From: Agarophyton chilense
Taxonomy: Eukaryota > Rhodophyta > Florideophyceae > Gracilariales > Gracilariaceae
Assembly: GCA_030374765.1 (NCBI GenBank)
Contig: JARGXX010000012.1
Span: 248,001-312,000, forward strand
DNA: 64,000 bases
Direction: 5' to 3'
The notes under the pieces were generated by a model. That model searched no databases. It worked only from the letters and a program-made list of their open reading frames with translations, and was not told where the DNA came from. This document shows positions 1-10,440 of this stretch, piece after piece (position 1 is the first letter of the stretch; the number at the start of each line of letters is the position of its first letter). The position numbers and the translations under genes were made by a program.

Positions 1-510
1 TCTGGCCATATTGTACTTCATTATGGCAGTGATTGTTTCTTGAAGCATTTCTGCTCCTCAGTATTTGCACTCAAATACTACTTCCAAAACATCTGGCACA
101 AAGTCATTGGCAAGCCCTGCGGTATTCTGCAGGCGTTGCGCTCTCTCACCGAATAATCGGTCGGGGGTTTTGATGTGCCCCAATCGTTTCGGGGCAAAAC
201 GAATACAAAAGTTCGTCTATCACTCGGGTTAATTCAATCATGTTATCTTTTTCATACTAGACGCACGGTTTCTAAGGAGTTTCCACCTGCGTTTATACAT
301 GAAAACGTTACTTGGCTCCACATTTGACTGGAGAGCATCTTACTCTTCTCCAGCGTGTTGTCAAGAGGAGTCATATGGCAGCTCACCGGACATGCAACGG
401 CCGTAGAGCTTCGCTTCCCCCGTTCATTTGTGTTCAAGCTTCTTTGTCCATAGAAATGATACAGTCTTCCGCTCTGAGAGCATGTACATAACGCTATTTT
501 CTGATCCTAT
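1..510. other. Leading intergenic stretch
   Basis: No coding frame, RNA gene or repeat that I can support. Only short unconvincing frames are present. It may hold the promoter of the membrane-protein gene that begins at 511, but I see no distinct motif. Confidence 0.4.
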
Positions 511-2110
511 TTGCATCATTATTCTAACAATTTTCGGCTAAGTCAGTCATCCTGGACGACGCCATCATCCAAAGCGATGCTCATCCCCAAAGGCTCTAAA
601 ATTTTCGAACTAGACGTCTGCAATAAATCTGGAGTGGGAAATGACAATGTGTGGCATGTTCATGACTTTTACGAAAATCAGTTCAACGATCCGATGAATA
701 TCAACCTTGGTGAAAATGCTGTATCTCTTATCACTGCCCTTACAACGTCTATTTCTCACGGCTTTTTGGTGGATATCGTGTATCGAACGATTGTTCGTGG
801 CAGAAAGGGTAGCGCCACTAAACGCTTTGTTTTGAGGCGATACCTTGTAGATATTTATACCAATCCCGTACATCTCTTCTCGAATCTTATTGGAGTTTTC
901 AAAAGAAATCCTGCTTGTGAAGATGTTCAAGGACAACAAATTCAAGATTTCATGCCGTCTTCCTCCGTTTTGGCTAGAACAACTAGCAAAACAGGCATGC
1001 AACTGACCGTGTTTTCATTGGGACTGTTTACCGTATTTGTTGAATTTTTGTTCATCTTCCTGGCCACCAAAACAGAACAAGGTATACGACGTGCACCTGA
1101 AAAATGTTCCCTCGTTTGAAATGGAAGTCAGGGGTTGTGAACGACTTGAACCTCCTGTGTTGGGTGGCTGTTCAAATGAAGGACCTGTGCCTAAAACAGA
1201 TGGCTTCACTTCGAAAGGAAACATACAAATCTGTCATGGATGGGCTCTTGTGGGGCCTTTGACTCCACTTAAGCATGGAACCAATGAGGTTTTGGTGTAC
1301 CTTGGCGTCCAAAACGGATTCAGAATTCAAGTCTTCGTAGAAGACAAGAACATTACGACCAACGAAAACATAAAACTAGGGTTGATGCTTGAAAACGGTC
1401 AGTTTTATGTGGGCCAAAACACTCAAACCAGTGTTCAATTGAAATCTGCCTTAGAACGACGACTATCAAGAACAAATGCCACTGTTTTATTCCGTTCTTC
1501 ACAAAGCTCAGATAATCCAAACCCTGAACAAAGGATGCACCCGGATTCATCAAACATACATCTTCCGCGTCGCCGACAATCAATCCTCAAAAATTCCAGT
1601 TCGATTGCAACCACTATGTTTGTGGTTGACGTGAGCCGGGTAAATTCAAGTGAAACCGTTTACACGCTAAATTCTGCTGCGGTGGGGAACGAAGTAACTC
1701 TTGGAATACCAAGAATGCATAAATATCTACATGGTGCAGTGCAGTCCATCATGTTTCCCACAGGAAAAAATCGCGGGATCAGCACTTTGAGATCAAACCG
1801 AATTCGGTATCTGGATGAGGAAACCACTCCCATAGCGTTCTACAACAGACCTTGGATTGGAGTCGTACCTAGCATGATCATTTGTGCCGGTCTGATACTT
1901 ATCTGGATTGTACTTGCCACTCTAGGCCTTGAAAGTGGGGTGGACGCGCGATGGGCTTGGAAAGAGTTCTTTTCTGACACATACACTGTTTCAGACTTCG
2001 GTAAAGGAAGTGATGAAACAAAAGAATTGAATTGGAGATACGATAATATGGCGGAAGGTAACTTACTGTACGAGATAGATATAATCAAGCAGACGGAAAT
2101 CCAATTTTAG
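511..2110 (+). pseudogene. Membrane protein gene with one frame change, family unknown
   Basis: Two frames together look like one protein of about 530 residues. The first (511-1119) ends in a hydrophobic helix (LTVFSLGLFTVFVEFLFIFL) and then runs out of frame. The second (open across 1037-2110) picks up from about 1073-1081 with a long polar segment and ends with another helix (VVPSMIICAGLILIWIVL) plus a short tail. A further weakly hydrophobic stretch lies near residues 72-90. The layout suggests a protein with a large non-cytoplasmic domain of roughly 250 residues between the last two helices. The join needs a one-base shift near 1075-1085, so this is either a recent pseudogene, a base error, or a very short undetected splice. 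I do not recognise the family. The ATG at 511 is the first in the open frame. No neighbour suggests a role. Confidence 0.5.
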
Positions 2111-2962
2111 CATTAATTAGCCCTCACCTTACAGTGGAATGGTGTCCAATGGCCAATCAGCGTTCGATGAGCACGTTATATCCACAATCCTCGTGCGTTA
2201 CCGTCTCCCTCGGTTGTGAATATCTACGAAGGGTTCCTTCGTATATTTTCGCTCAGAGGACGGGTGGCGTGCACTATGCTGCGATGCTATACAACTTTCG
2301 GACAAACCCTCTCTGTGGAGCCGTTCGGGAACGGCGTCGCCTTTATCCGACCTTCTGCGATGATGGGCGTGTTTCGAAATTGACGATCTCTACACGGCAT
2401 GTCTAGACTCACCTAGAGTGAGTTGAGATTCGTTTCTCAAATCAGCACCGCGATTCTTTACACCCTCGACCGTGTCGCCAAGTAGCTCATTGACGCCATT
2501 TCTTCGAACCACAAGAGCTTGGTGGAATCAAGATCTCTTGATTTCGTGCCGCATTTCAACCAGTTGTCTGTCGTACGTACTGTAGCGTGCAAGTTGCGCC
2601 TGACTGAAGTGGCAATGAACGATTTGTTTGCGGAGCATGTGCAGATTTTTGACCGCATTGTTTACGTTAAGCAAGCTTCATTGGATCAACGTTATTAGAT
2701 CCGTGCTTGTGTCGACTGCTTCTTGTCTCTAGAGCTACTGCTCTTTGTTATCGCAGGATCGCATCAGTACGACTGTTGTATCCCAAGTTGTCAGACTTTC
2801 TGTTTTAAGACATAAGATGTCGAGAGGATCACAGCGCATGATCACACGTTTATATTTACACAGCTGATGCTCTCTCTGTACCCAGATGAATTTCTAATCC
2901 ATCTTGATGTGCGATACACCTAACACTAAACCCCCATCCCATCAAGCCAGCAGGCCTGCAAG
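2111..2962. other. Intergenic stretch with one short open segment
   Basis: No recognisable gene. A plus-strand frame without an ATG stays open from about 2485 to 2696 and has protein-like composition (for example VPHFNQLSVVRTVACKLRL). It could be a fragment of a lost gene or transposon. I cannot name it. Confidence 0.25.
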
Positions 2963-4098
2963 TCAGTAGCATTTGGAGCTGGGCAAAGAGGACATAGCAT
3001 TCTGCATCTGAGGGCCAAACCGACTGCATGTGTTTCCGGAACATCTGACGAATACAAGAGAGTAGACGGAGAAGCGAGTGCTTCGTCCGGACATGCAGAC
3101 TTGATACGTGTTCCTGCTGTTCAAGTAGTTGGTAATAAACTGATGTCTATTGAAATCAATTGTGACGAGATAATCTGCCATACGGTTGCCACCTTTGTTT
3201 TGATACCCCTTGTACCAACCAGAGTTACCTGAAACCGATCTACTTCCGGGCTTGTAAATTTGGAAGCCACCGGAGAATCTGAACCATGCATCATTGTGTT
3301 CAGTGCCATGCGGTGCGGGAGACTGAATTGTGAATTAATACTGTCCGTCTGTGTTAACCTTGATGTCGGTGCAAATTGGCCCGCCATGACGGTCAATACC
3401 GCCACCACCTCCCGATTTATACGTCATGGATCCATCGCCGTTCTTTTTCCAACCTGGAGCACCTGGAAGGGCTCATACAGGAATCACAATCTTATCGCCC
3501 TGCGCTCTGTAAGCACAGCTTCCGTTCGGTCTCGACCTAGGTCGAGGTGCACGCGGTGCAGACTTGGGCGGCAGCGGTCTCGGAGCGGCAGGCCCGGGTG
3601 CCTGTCGTGCAGGTGTATTTCCTTTGAAGCAGTTCTTGTAGATAGCTAGTCGACGACATACAGACACATCAAAACGACGACTTCCAACGAAACAGTAATT
3701 ACAGGGTACTTGTTTGCAAGACCGTGGCTGAGCGCTCATCCAGAGTCTGGATTCAGACCCCAAACACTGTAGACCCAATTGGGTAGTTGCTACTTTAAGG
3801 TATTGCTCAATTAGGCTCACGCTACCTTAGATGCAGCCTGTTTAGGCTGCATAACACTACATAAAAGCCTGGTCAGAGCACCTCTGCTGCTGAACTGAGG
3901 CATTGGACTTCCAACTCTTTCGCCAGACTCATCCGCGAGCTGCGCACAATAGGGCATGCACACCAAAGATGACCCAGCTATCCATGGAATGCATCTAGGC
4001 CTCTCGCCAGCACACTGGGGAGCAATGTAGTTGTCACCGAAGCGAGCTGTGGCACAAGGCAGCACTGACCAGAAGGAAACGGCAACGGCGACACGCAT
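2963..4098 (-). pseudogene. Decayed gene for a secreted Cys- and Pro-rich protein
   Basis: On the minus strand an ATG at 4098 starts a signal-peptide-like N-terminus (MRVAVAVSFWSVLPCATA), followed by a cysteine-containing segment to about 3820. The frame then changes. The next segment (3819-3476) is cysteine-rich and then strongly Pro/Arg/Ala-rich, like a linker. After a TGA at 3473-3475 the same frame continues through a Gly-rich segment and, after a TAA near 3328-3330, through a compact domain rich in Trp, Tyr, Asn and Gly that ends at 2963. Two in-frame stops plus one frame change in an otherwise continuous coding signal indicate a pseudogene. An intron around 3780-3830 is an alternative explanation for the frame change only. 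The modular plan (signal peptide, Cys domain, Pro linker, C-terminal domain) is typical of extracellular matrix or carbohydrate-binding proteins, but I do not recognise the family. Confidence 0.5.
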
Positions 4099-4504
4099 GA
4101 TGACGATGTGGTTTGAACAGCAAGTCTCGTAGCTGGGCTGGGACAAATGACTCGGACTACGTAACGCTTTGAGTGGGGGGAGGAATGAAGCATGTGGCGG
4201 GGCCGGAGTCAAGGGGTTTTAGGTACGAGCCACGCATCGGCGCTGGGTGAGGAAGAGCAGAAGCCGCATGCTCAAACGGCGATGTGGCAAAGCCACAACA
4301 TTGCAGAGAACAACAGGGTACAAGCCAAATGACATGAAAAAGCAGTGATGTGCGCATTTTTCGGCAAAGGGATGCGGCAGAGAACGGTTTTTTCGATTTG
4401 TGGGTTTGAAAGTATAGTTGTATCGCTTTCTCGCATGTTGCATAAACATAGCTTAATTCTTTCCTGCTCTGTACATTGTATTTTAGTGTAACGGAAACGC
4501 TTAA

Positions 4505-4700
4505 CATGCGTGAGACGCACGGCACATGGATGGCGAAGATTGCGCAGACTGCTCCAGCCAGCGCGGATTACACGACGCGTATGGGCAATTGGAGCCGTTG
4601 AACTGAAGATCGCGCGCCGCCGTCGGCAGTATAAAAGCGCCAAGGAGCGGCCCGACGATAGTGGCGATGTGATTGTCTTCGTGCCTCTTTCTTTTCAAGA
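4505..4700 (+). repeat. Dispersed repeat, copy 1 (LTR-like, with TATA box)
   Basis: About 190 bp aligns with 26268-26462 in the same orientation at roughly 65-70% identity by eye. The best block is GATCGCGCGCCGCCGTCGGC here against ATCGCGCGCCGCCGCCGGC there, followed by a shared AG-rich block and GTGATTGTCTTC / GTGATCGTCTTC. A TATAAAAG motif lies at 4630-4637. The two copies bracket the decayed retroelement at 5.4-8.1 kb and its nested insertions, so they may be its terminal repeats. Confidence 0.5.
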
Positions 4701-5429
4701 TTCCCGGATAAACGGCTTTAGGCAGTTCGTGTTAGCCAAACGGATTTGGTTGAGCAAATCGGTGATCTGTATGACAATGAGTGCCTTCAAAATTAGCTTG
4801 GCAGACGCTAGAACGCTGTTGGAAAATTCGAAAACGTTGCAAAGCAAATGTTCTTTGGAGGTCGCAGGGATTGACGAAACCTGCATTATTGCATACGCCA
4901 AACTTGCTTGACGTTTTGGAGATGATAAAAACTTTGGATTGACTCGATATCCGTATGAACAGGGCCCCGCTGTTCAAGAGGGTCATGGTGGGTTTATTGC
5001 GCATCTTAAATGATCCTTGCGCAGGTATATAGAGAAGCAAACCAGCATGAGGCCTGTGTCCGAGTACGAGGCTAACTACAGTAACGCAGCTGGATGATGT
5101 AAAGTATGGCTTTTTATTAAGCGCCCATCGAAATACGTGTAGAGTCAGTGGCCGATAATATAGGGAGAAAAAAGAAAAGAAGTTTGACATTTGGGCTATT
5201 GTTTCAATTCAGTATGCCCTGCCAGTGGTGAGTCTTTTCTGCGAGTTCTACACAATAACTCTGGACGATCCCACTCACGAAAAACTGGTGCTATATTTGT
5301 TGTAGAAAAAAGAGATTTTTGCGGCAGCATAAGATTTAAAAGAACTCATGAGATGTCTGTTATCATACATGGTGACCCGAATTATGAAGGTAGTAGCCGC
5401 CCTCTACTCTAGCAATGAGACAAATCGCA
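4701..5429. other. Degenerate region upstream of the retroelement remnant
   Basis: Only short open stretches broken by stops are visible, such as plus-strand frames at 4771-4911 and 5191-5412. They look like decayed coding sequence, possibly the 5' (gag-like) part of the element whose reverse transcriptase lies downstream. No motif allows a firm call. Confidence 0.25.
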
Positions 5430-8127
5430 GTAGTAGATGAGGTTCTTCCTCATGTAGAATTAGACAAGATCAATTTTTCGCGTTATCTACGGTGGGCATC
5501 ACAGAGCAAAGCCGAAGGATGGCGGGAGATTGGTTGTTCAGAATACCTCTACTGAGAAATCAAGTATGGTGTGTACGAAATTCTCGCTCTGTCCTTCACC
5601 CCGAGTTATGGTGTGCAGCTACGCGACATGCTGCATTTAGAAAAAGACAAAAACTTCGAGCTGAAGGACTTGGAGGGGGATTGCAAGCTTTGGATATATC
5701 AAGAAGTGTCACGAAAGCATGTGGATTGTTTTTGACGAGAGAGAGTGGTTATCTCGTCGGGCTATACTACCTGGCACTTGAAAGACGTAGGAAGCAAGGG
5801 TTGTTTCGTCGTCAACCTTCGGTACAGTCCAAGCACGAAAACCGTTGCTCCAAACGCATAGAATCCGTGGAGTAATTTCCCATGAAAAGGCCGCAGAGAG
5901 ACTACATGATGCCCATGGACATCTTAAAAGGATACTGACATATACAGCTTGCGCCGGCCATGCGAGACTTGCTTCTGCTCTCCTACTATGGAAGATAATT
6001 TCGTTGTGTGGCGTTGCCGTTTGGGGTGGCGGCACTCGCCGATCTGGTTCATGCGATTGATGACTCCATTCGTTACGGAATTGCGGCGTTTGGGCTACAG
6101 GATCTTGGCCTACTTGAAAAAGTTCTTGATGGCACGTAGTAGAATTGTACCGTCATCCAGATAAGGGAGATTGTAGTCATTCGCAGGTCGTGAGTCAGCT
6201 GGGCGTCGTAAAAAAGACGCGGACAATATGTTTCTACGCCCAGCCTAATAAGCTTCGCGGTGTACAAGACCTTCCGCGAAACTTGCTCTTCAATGTTCTT
6301 CGAGGGCGGCGCTACGTTGGTGTCATGATGCTACAGCATTTCTGTGGCGTCTGCATGTCTTTACTGCTGGGAATGCCTTGGGCTCGTTTCGAAACGCGCT
6401 CTTTGCATTGAGGTATCAGCCACGGCAAGCGGGACTCGAGAAAAAGGTGGAGGTTCAGACATCAGAGTTTCCGGGATCTTTACAGTTGGAAGAGCCTCAC
6501 AGGCCAATAGTTGGATGGTCGTCTCATGGTTTTCTTCACCACCTACTGCGCAATGCACCTTGACGTGGCGGATGTTTTTTATGGAGGAACACTCAACTTA
6601 GTGGACTTCTCTGCTGACATGAACGGGGATTGGAAATCTCAGGGCATCTAGAACGGACAGAACTGCACAGTCTATCACTCTAAGAAAGTTAAAGGCCGTT
6701 GGACTTCTACTTTCTGACAGTCTCGGTCGCAAGATTGTGGAGAGCCGACGAAACCCTACTCCATTACATCTCGAAAACCAGGCCGTCGTGGTCTCTCATG
6801 CAGGAGGTCCGATGTCTGCAGATTGTCTTAAATAAACTAGGAATGAGAATGCCGTCCGAATGTCTTCATTCCGCAGCGAACAGATTCGCAGAAGCATTGT
6901 CGCGACGATTCCCTCGCGGAGACCTCCTGATAACACAACGGCTCAGACGTTCCTTTCTGGCTGGAATTAGAGCTCCACTACATGCGTACCCTACCGCCCA
7001 CTTGGGAAAGACCCGGTATTTCAGCGTTGGAAAACGTACCAAGAACTGTCGCAACCTTGGAAGAGAACCGATGAAGTGCGCCTGTTGTGCCCACCAGTAG
7101 ACCTGATCGTGGCAACCTTAATGAAGCTTCGACAGAATCGAGCTCCGATAATGCTGATTATCCTGAAATGGCCTCGACAGGACTGGTATTATCACGCCAA
7201 ACAAATACAACAGAGAACAACCATCCTACCAGAACCTCCACCCTACGTTGTGGACGCACATCGGTCCCTGAATCCGGCATGGAAAGCGGCTCTCATGGAG
7301 ATCAACCTCTCACACAATCGACGCGTTGTATGCTCATGTCAACCGATGGCCGGCATAGAGTGACCACTGTTCCTGTGGAAACTGCAGGAGCGCTTCCTTC
7401 ACTCAAAATAGTCATTAGATTTGCTTGGGTCGAGCGGACAACGCGCCCTCGCAATTGTCAATAGGAGATTTGGGCAGAGTCCTGTCTCAACCAAAATCGA
7501 ACAATACTGTTCGTTAGAGATGGACATTCTGTGGCATATATCGACTGGCTTTGCTTAGCTCGCGAGGAACGACGGCATAGAATCACTTCCGCCTCGGTTC
7601 AGCAATATCTCTGCGCCGTTCGAAAAATGCAAGTTCTACATACAAGAGACCCTGTTCCAAATTTTCCATTTATTTTCGATGTCATTTGAGCCTAAACTCG
7701 TTGAGAAGAGAGACAATTTCCGACACCAGCCGAACGTGGCGCTGTTTTCACTGAATACGTACTCAAATTATGGGCAATGGCAAGGACAAGCTCAGAGCAA
7801 ACAGTACGCAATAGTGGTGTTTTACATATTGCTTTGACAGTCTTCGGGCCATTTCGTTCTGTTTTATCTTACCGATCAGGTTATTGTTATTCGTTTGAAT
7901 ATAACTGCCCCTATGTCCGTGTTCAAAGGCAGAGCAGTTGGTCAAGAAGCTTTAATACAATATCACCGTCTCGCAGATTTGCAGTCCCCTATTGACATAA
8001 TCCAGCGCTGGTCCGTAGTTCGTGGAAAAATCATTCGCTTTTTCGCTCTGCATTGGAAACCCTTAGAGTATTGCAGTGCTACTTTGACGACAGCCTCAAG
8101 CAGATGTTTCATAGCCATCTCTATTTC
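5430..8127 (+). pseudogene. Decayed tyrosine-recombinase (DIRS-like) retroelement: RT, RNase H, recombinase remnants
   Basis: The coding signal is broken by many frame changes and stops. At about 6010-6140 a reverse transcriptase stretch reads WRHSPIWFMRLMTPFVTELR then YLKK, where the catalytic YLDD box is expected. This B-to-C motif spacing resembles DIRS-type RTs. At 6690-6930 an RNase H-like segment ends in PSECLHSAANRFAEALSRRF. At 7075-7300 follows the conserved post-RNase H block (PPVDLIVATLMKLRQNRAPI, then WPRQDWYYHAKQI). At about 7520-7690 a segment reading ITSASVQQYLCAVRKMQVLH resembles the N-terminal core of tyrosine recombinases. The order RT-RH-YR is that of DIRS/PAT/Ngaro-type elements. 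The recombinase catalytic residues cannot be seen, because the reading decays and the Copia element is inserted at 8128. The element is certainly inactive: the YLDD box is lost and there are many lesions. Confidence 0.55.
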
Positions 8128-8453
8128 TGTCGAGATCTACAGTACAGTATGACTTTGTGTACTGTAAGACACAATACTTAGGGCTACTGTAATTATTTGA
8201 GGGCGCCGGCGCGCAGAATCTGCGAGCCGGACGCTCGCCGCCGCATATATGTATCGATTGCGTATGTCAAAAGGGGAGAGAGAGGGAGGAAGGAAGAGAG
8301 TAAAGAATAAGGTTTTTTGAAACCAGGTTCTGTGCAAGCGTCTCAGCGCGGGCCCTTTCTTCGTTCTCACACCCCCTCAGACCAAGCCTTACAGCCAACC
8401 AGTAGCTTGGACTACTCGTGTAACGGCTTTGGCATCAACGGCGTCCCACGACA
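8128..8453 (+). repeat. 5' LTR of Copia element
   Basis: 326 bp, TGTCGAGATC...CACGACA. It matches 25629-25954 except for one base (GCGTATG here, GCATATG in the 3' copy). It begins directly after ATTTC. It contains a purine-rich run near 8275-8310. Confidence 0.95.
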
Positions 8454-8520
8454 ATCCGGATTTGGGATCATTCCTTGGTGCCGGTAACACATACAAGTGG
8501 TATACCATTGACAACTCAAC

Positions 8521-9455
8521 ATGTCAGAATCAAGTGGTGTTCTCAGTAAAGCGCAGGCTACGGCTCGTTACAATCGCCTGGTGAGAAACGCAAAGAATGT
8601 ACACATCAGCACCCAAGCAAGCCTACCTCTGCTTAATGCGGCACAGACTTTGCTTGATGTTTATCCAGTTACTGGACACGGAAGCACACCAGCTTCGCTA
8701 CCGAACGCTGAGCAAGTGAAAGAATATCTGCAGAGTCTATTGCCTCCTTCCACGAAGATATACACCGAGACATTCTTCAAGGAACCGCTTTTTGCAGCGA
8801 TATTTCTTTTCGATTTGGCCAAGTTGTATGGATTTTCAGACATTACTGAAAACTTCATCGAGAATCTCAATCTTTCTGCTCAAGATCGATCTGACAAGAG
8901 TATCGAAACGCACATATGGCTCGCACAGTTCCTCAATCTCTCACCAAAAGACATTATTGCAGTCGTAGAGATGTATAAACGTACTCGAGGATCTCCCAAT
9001 GTGCTAATCCGCTCTCGATCGAATCGCACAAGCGATCATTTAGAGGTCATACCAGACCCTGCTTCGGACACGATGGCTCGTCCGGTCAATACACCGATGG
9101 ATACCGATCGAAGACCCCAGGGGCAACTTCGGACGGATAATTACACAATTCGACCAGACTTGAGTCCCCGCACGAACCTCCAAGACGCAGATGATAATTC
9201 AGTAGCACGATCCGTTGCGCCAGCAGTTCCACTCAACCAGTCTCGGACTCCAAATATGGCTGTTCGTCACAGCATGGGTCATGCAGGTCAACCTCCTCCC
9301 ATGGATGATACACGAAACGCTTCTTACGTATGTCAGTACTTCAAGGACAGAATGTACGATGGAGACATAACTCAATCGGTTGAGCATGTCATTCGTGACT
9401 ATGACGCCTGTGCACAACAACACAGGTTGTCAACAAGTCAGAAGGCCGATTACTT
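8521..9455 (+). pseudogene. Copia gag, N-terminal part (interrupted)
   Basis: ATG at 8521 opens a frame of 311 codons up to the Gypsy insertion point. The coding sequence resumes in the same frame at 20874 once the Gypsy element and one copy of TACTT are removed, so gag was split by the insertion. This half is an alpha-helical, capsid-like region (for example LFAAIFLFDLAKLYGFSDI) followed by a polar, probably disordered segment rich in Pro, Thr and Asp. No zinc knuckle lies in this part. The apparent C-terminus beyond 9455 is LTR sequence and not part of the protein. Gag would package the element RNA in a virus-like particle. The assignment rests on position after the LTR and on the continuity across the insertion. 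Confidence 0.8.
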
Positions 9456-10317
9456 TGAAGAGCAACGTCCTCCAGGGAGGGTTTTGGGGACTTAAGTTTT
9501 TTCCGGAGCCTCCGGCGTGCAACCTCGTTATGAGTAGGAGTAATCCGTTTTCACGGCGTTTCCGGAACGCCGGTGATGCACCGGCGGGACCGGGTGCCAT
9601 ACACGTGGCCGCAGCGCCCGCGCAACACGTGGCCGCCAGATTGGCCCCTTTGTTAGACGGACATTTAGCTATTTAGGATAGACTTTATTTATTCCATTCT
9701 ACGGTGACTACAGTACTTAGGCCGCCGGCCTCGCGGCCGCCGGTCCAGTAAAGTCTCCCCAACAAGGGTGATCTTGGCCTTTCAGATCTTGGCTCTGGGT
9801 CGAACCGCCTGCGCGGATATACAACTCCTTACGGAGGGATTTCCCGTGGTGCACGGCTTCCCAACCCCCTTGGACGTTCAAGCAGCCTTCGTGTGTTGGG
9901 TATCTATTCCCACTTTCGTGGTTCCGCCCGTGTATACGGTTTGCTACACCCGACAGTGCCGGCTATTCCCGAGTCCCCTCTTGCGACTCGTGGTCAATTT
10001 CGCCCTCTTGCCTCCGTTCCCATTTTCCTTCCCTTTTCCTCCCCTTCATTGGACAATTCCCGCTCTTGCGGCTCGCACTGACACCTGTCGTGATCGCCAC
10101 TTTCGTGGGTTTTCCTCCTCAGAGGATACGCAAGCACCGCTTCGGCGGATATTCTCGGCTTCTTTCAGCCTCTCTGCGCCCGTCGCGACGGTTCGGCTCC
10201 GGCTTGCACCCGGCATTGCGCGCCGATCCCTGGGAGGGCTCTACCGCGCCGGTTACCTCGTGAGAGGAAGATCCGGACGTCTTCGTAGGTTTTCCCCCTT
10301 GGGGGCATTGTCCTACA
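9456..10317 (+). repeat. 5' LTR of chromovirus 1
   Basis: 862 bp, TGAAGAGCAACG...GTCCTACA. Paired with 20006-20868. It contains a short GC-rich palindrome-like block at 9721-9744 (GCCGCCGGCC...GGCCGCCGG). Long open frames inside it occur in both LTRs and are not genes. Confidence 0.95.
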
Positions 10318-10319
10318 AA

Positions 10320-10340
10320 TTGGTCTCCCGACTTAGAAGT
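10320..10340 (+). other. Primer binding site of chromovirus 1
   Basis: Two bases after the LTR, TTGGTCTCCCGACTTAGAAG begins. TGG pairs with a tRNA CCA end. The same 21 bases occur at the equivalent place in chromovirus 2 (59506-59526, minus strand). It is not the usual initiator-Met site; I cannot assign the tRNA. Confidence 0.7.
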
Positions 10341-10440
10341 CAAGACCGCTTGTGTCCTCTCTGAGGTTGTTTTCCGTATAACGGGTTTTCTCCGGTCTCA
10401 CCGGTTTGCTTTCTATTCTTCCGTCGAGACGGTGTGGCCA

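Noticed and set aside
9768..10364. Open frame of 198 codons on plus, with a near copy at 20318-20839
   Set aside because: It lies within the two LTRs of chromovirus 1 and runs across the LTR edge; the second copy is frame-shifted. It is LTR sequence, not a gene.
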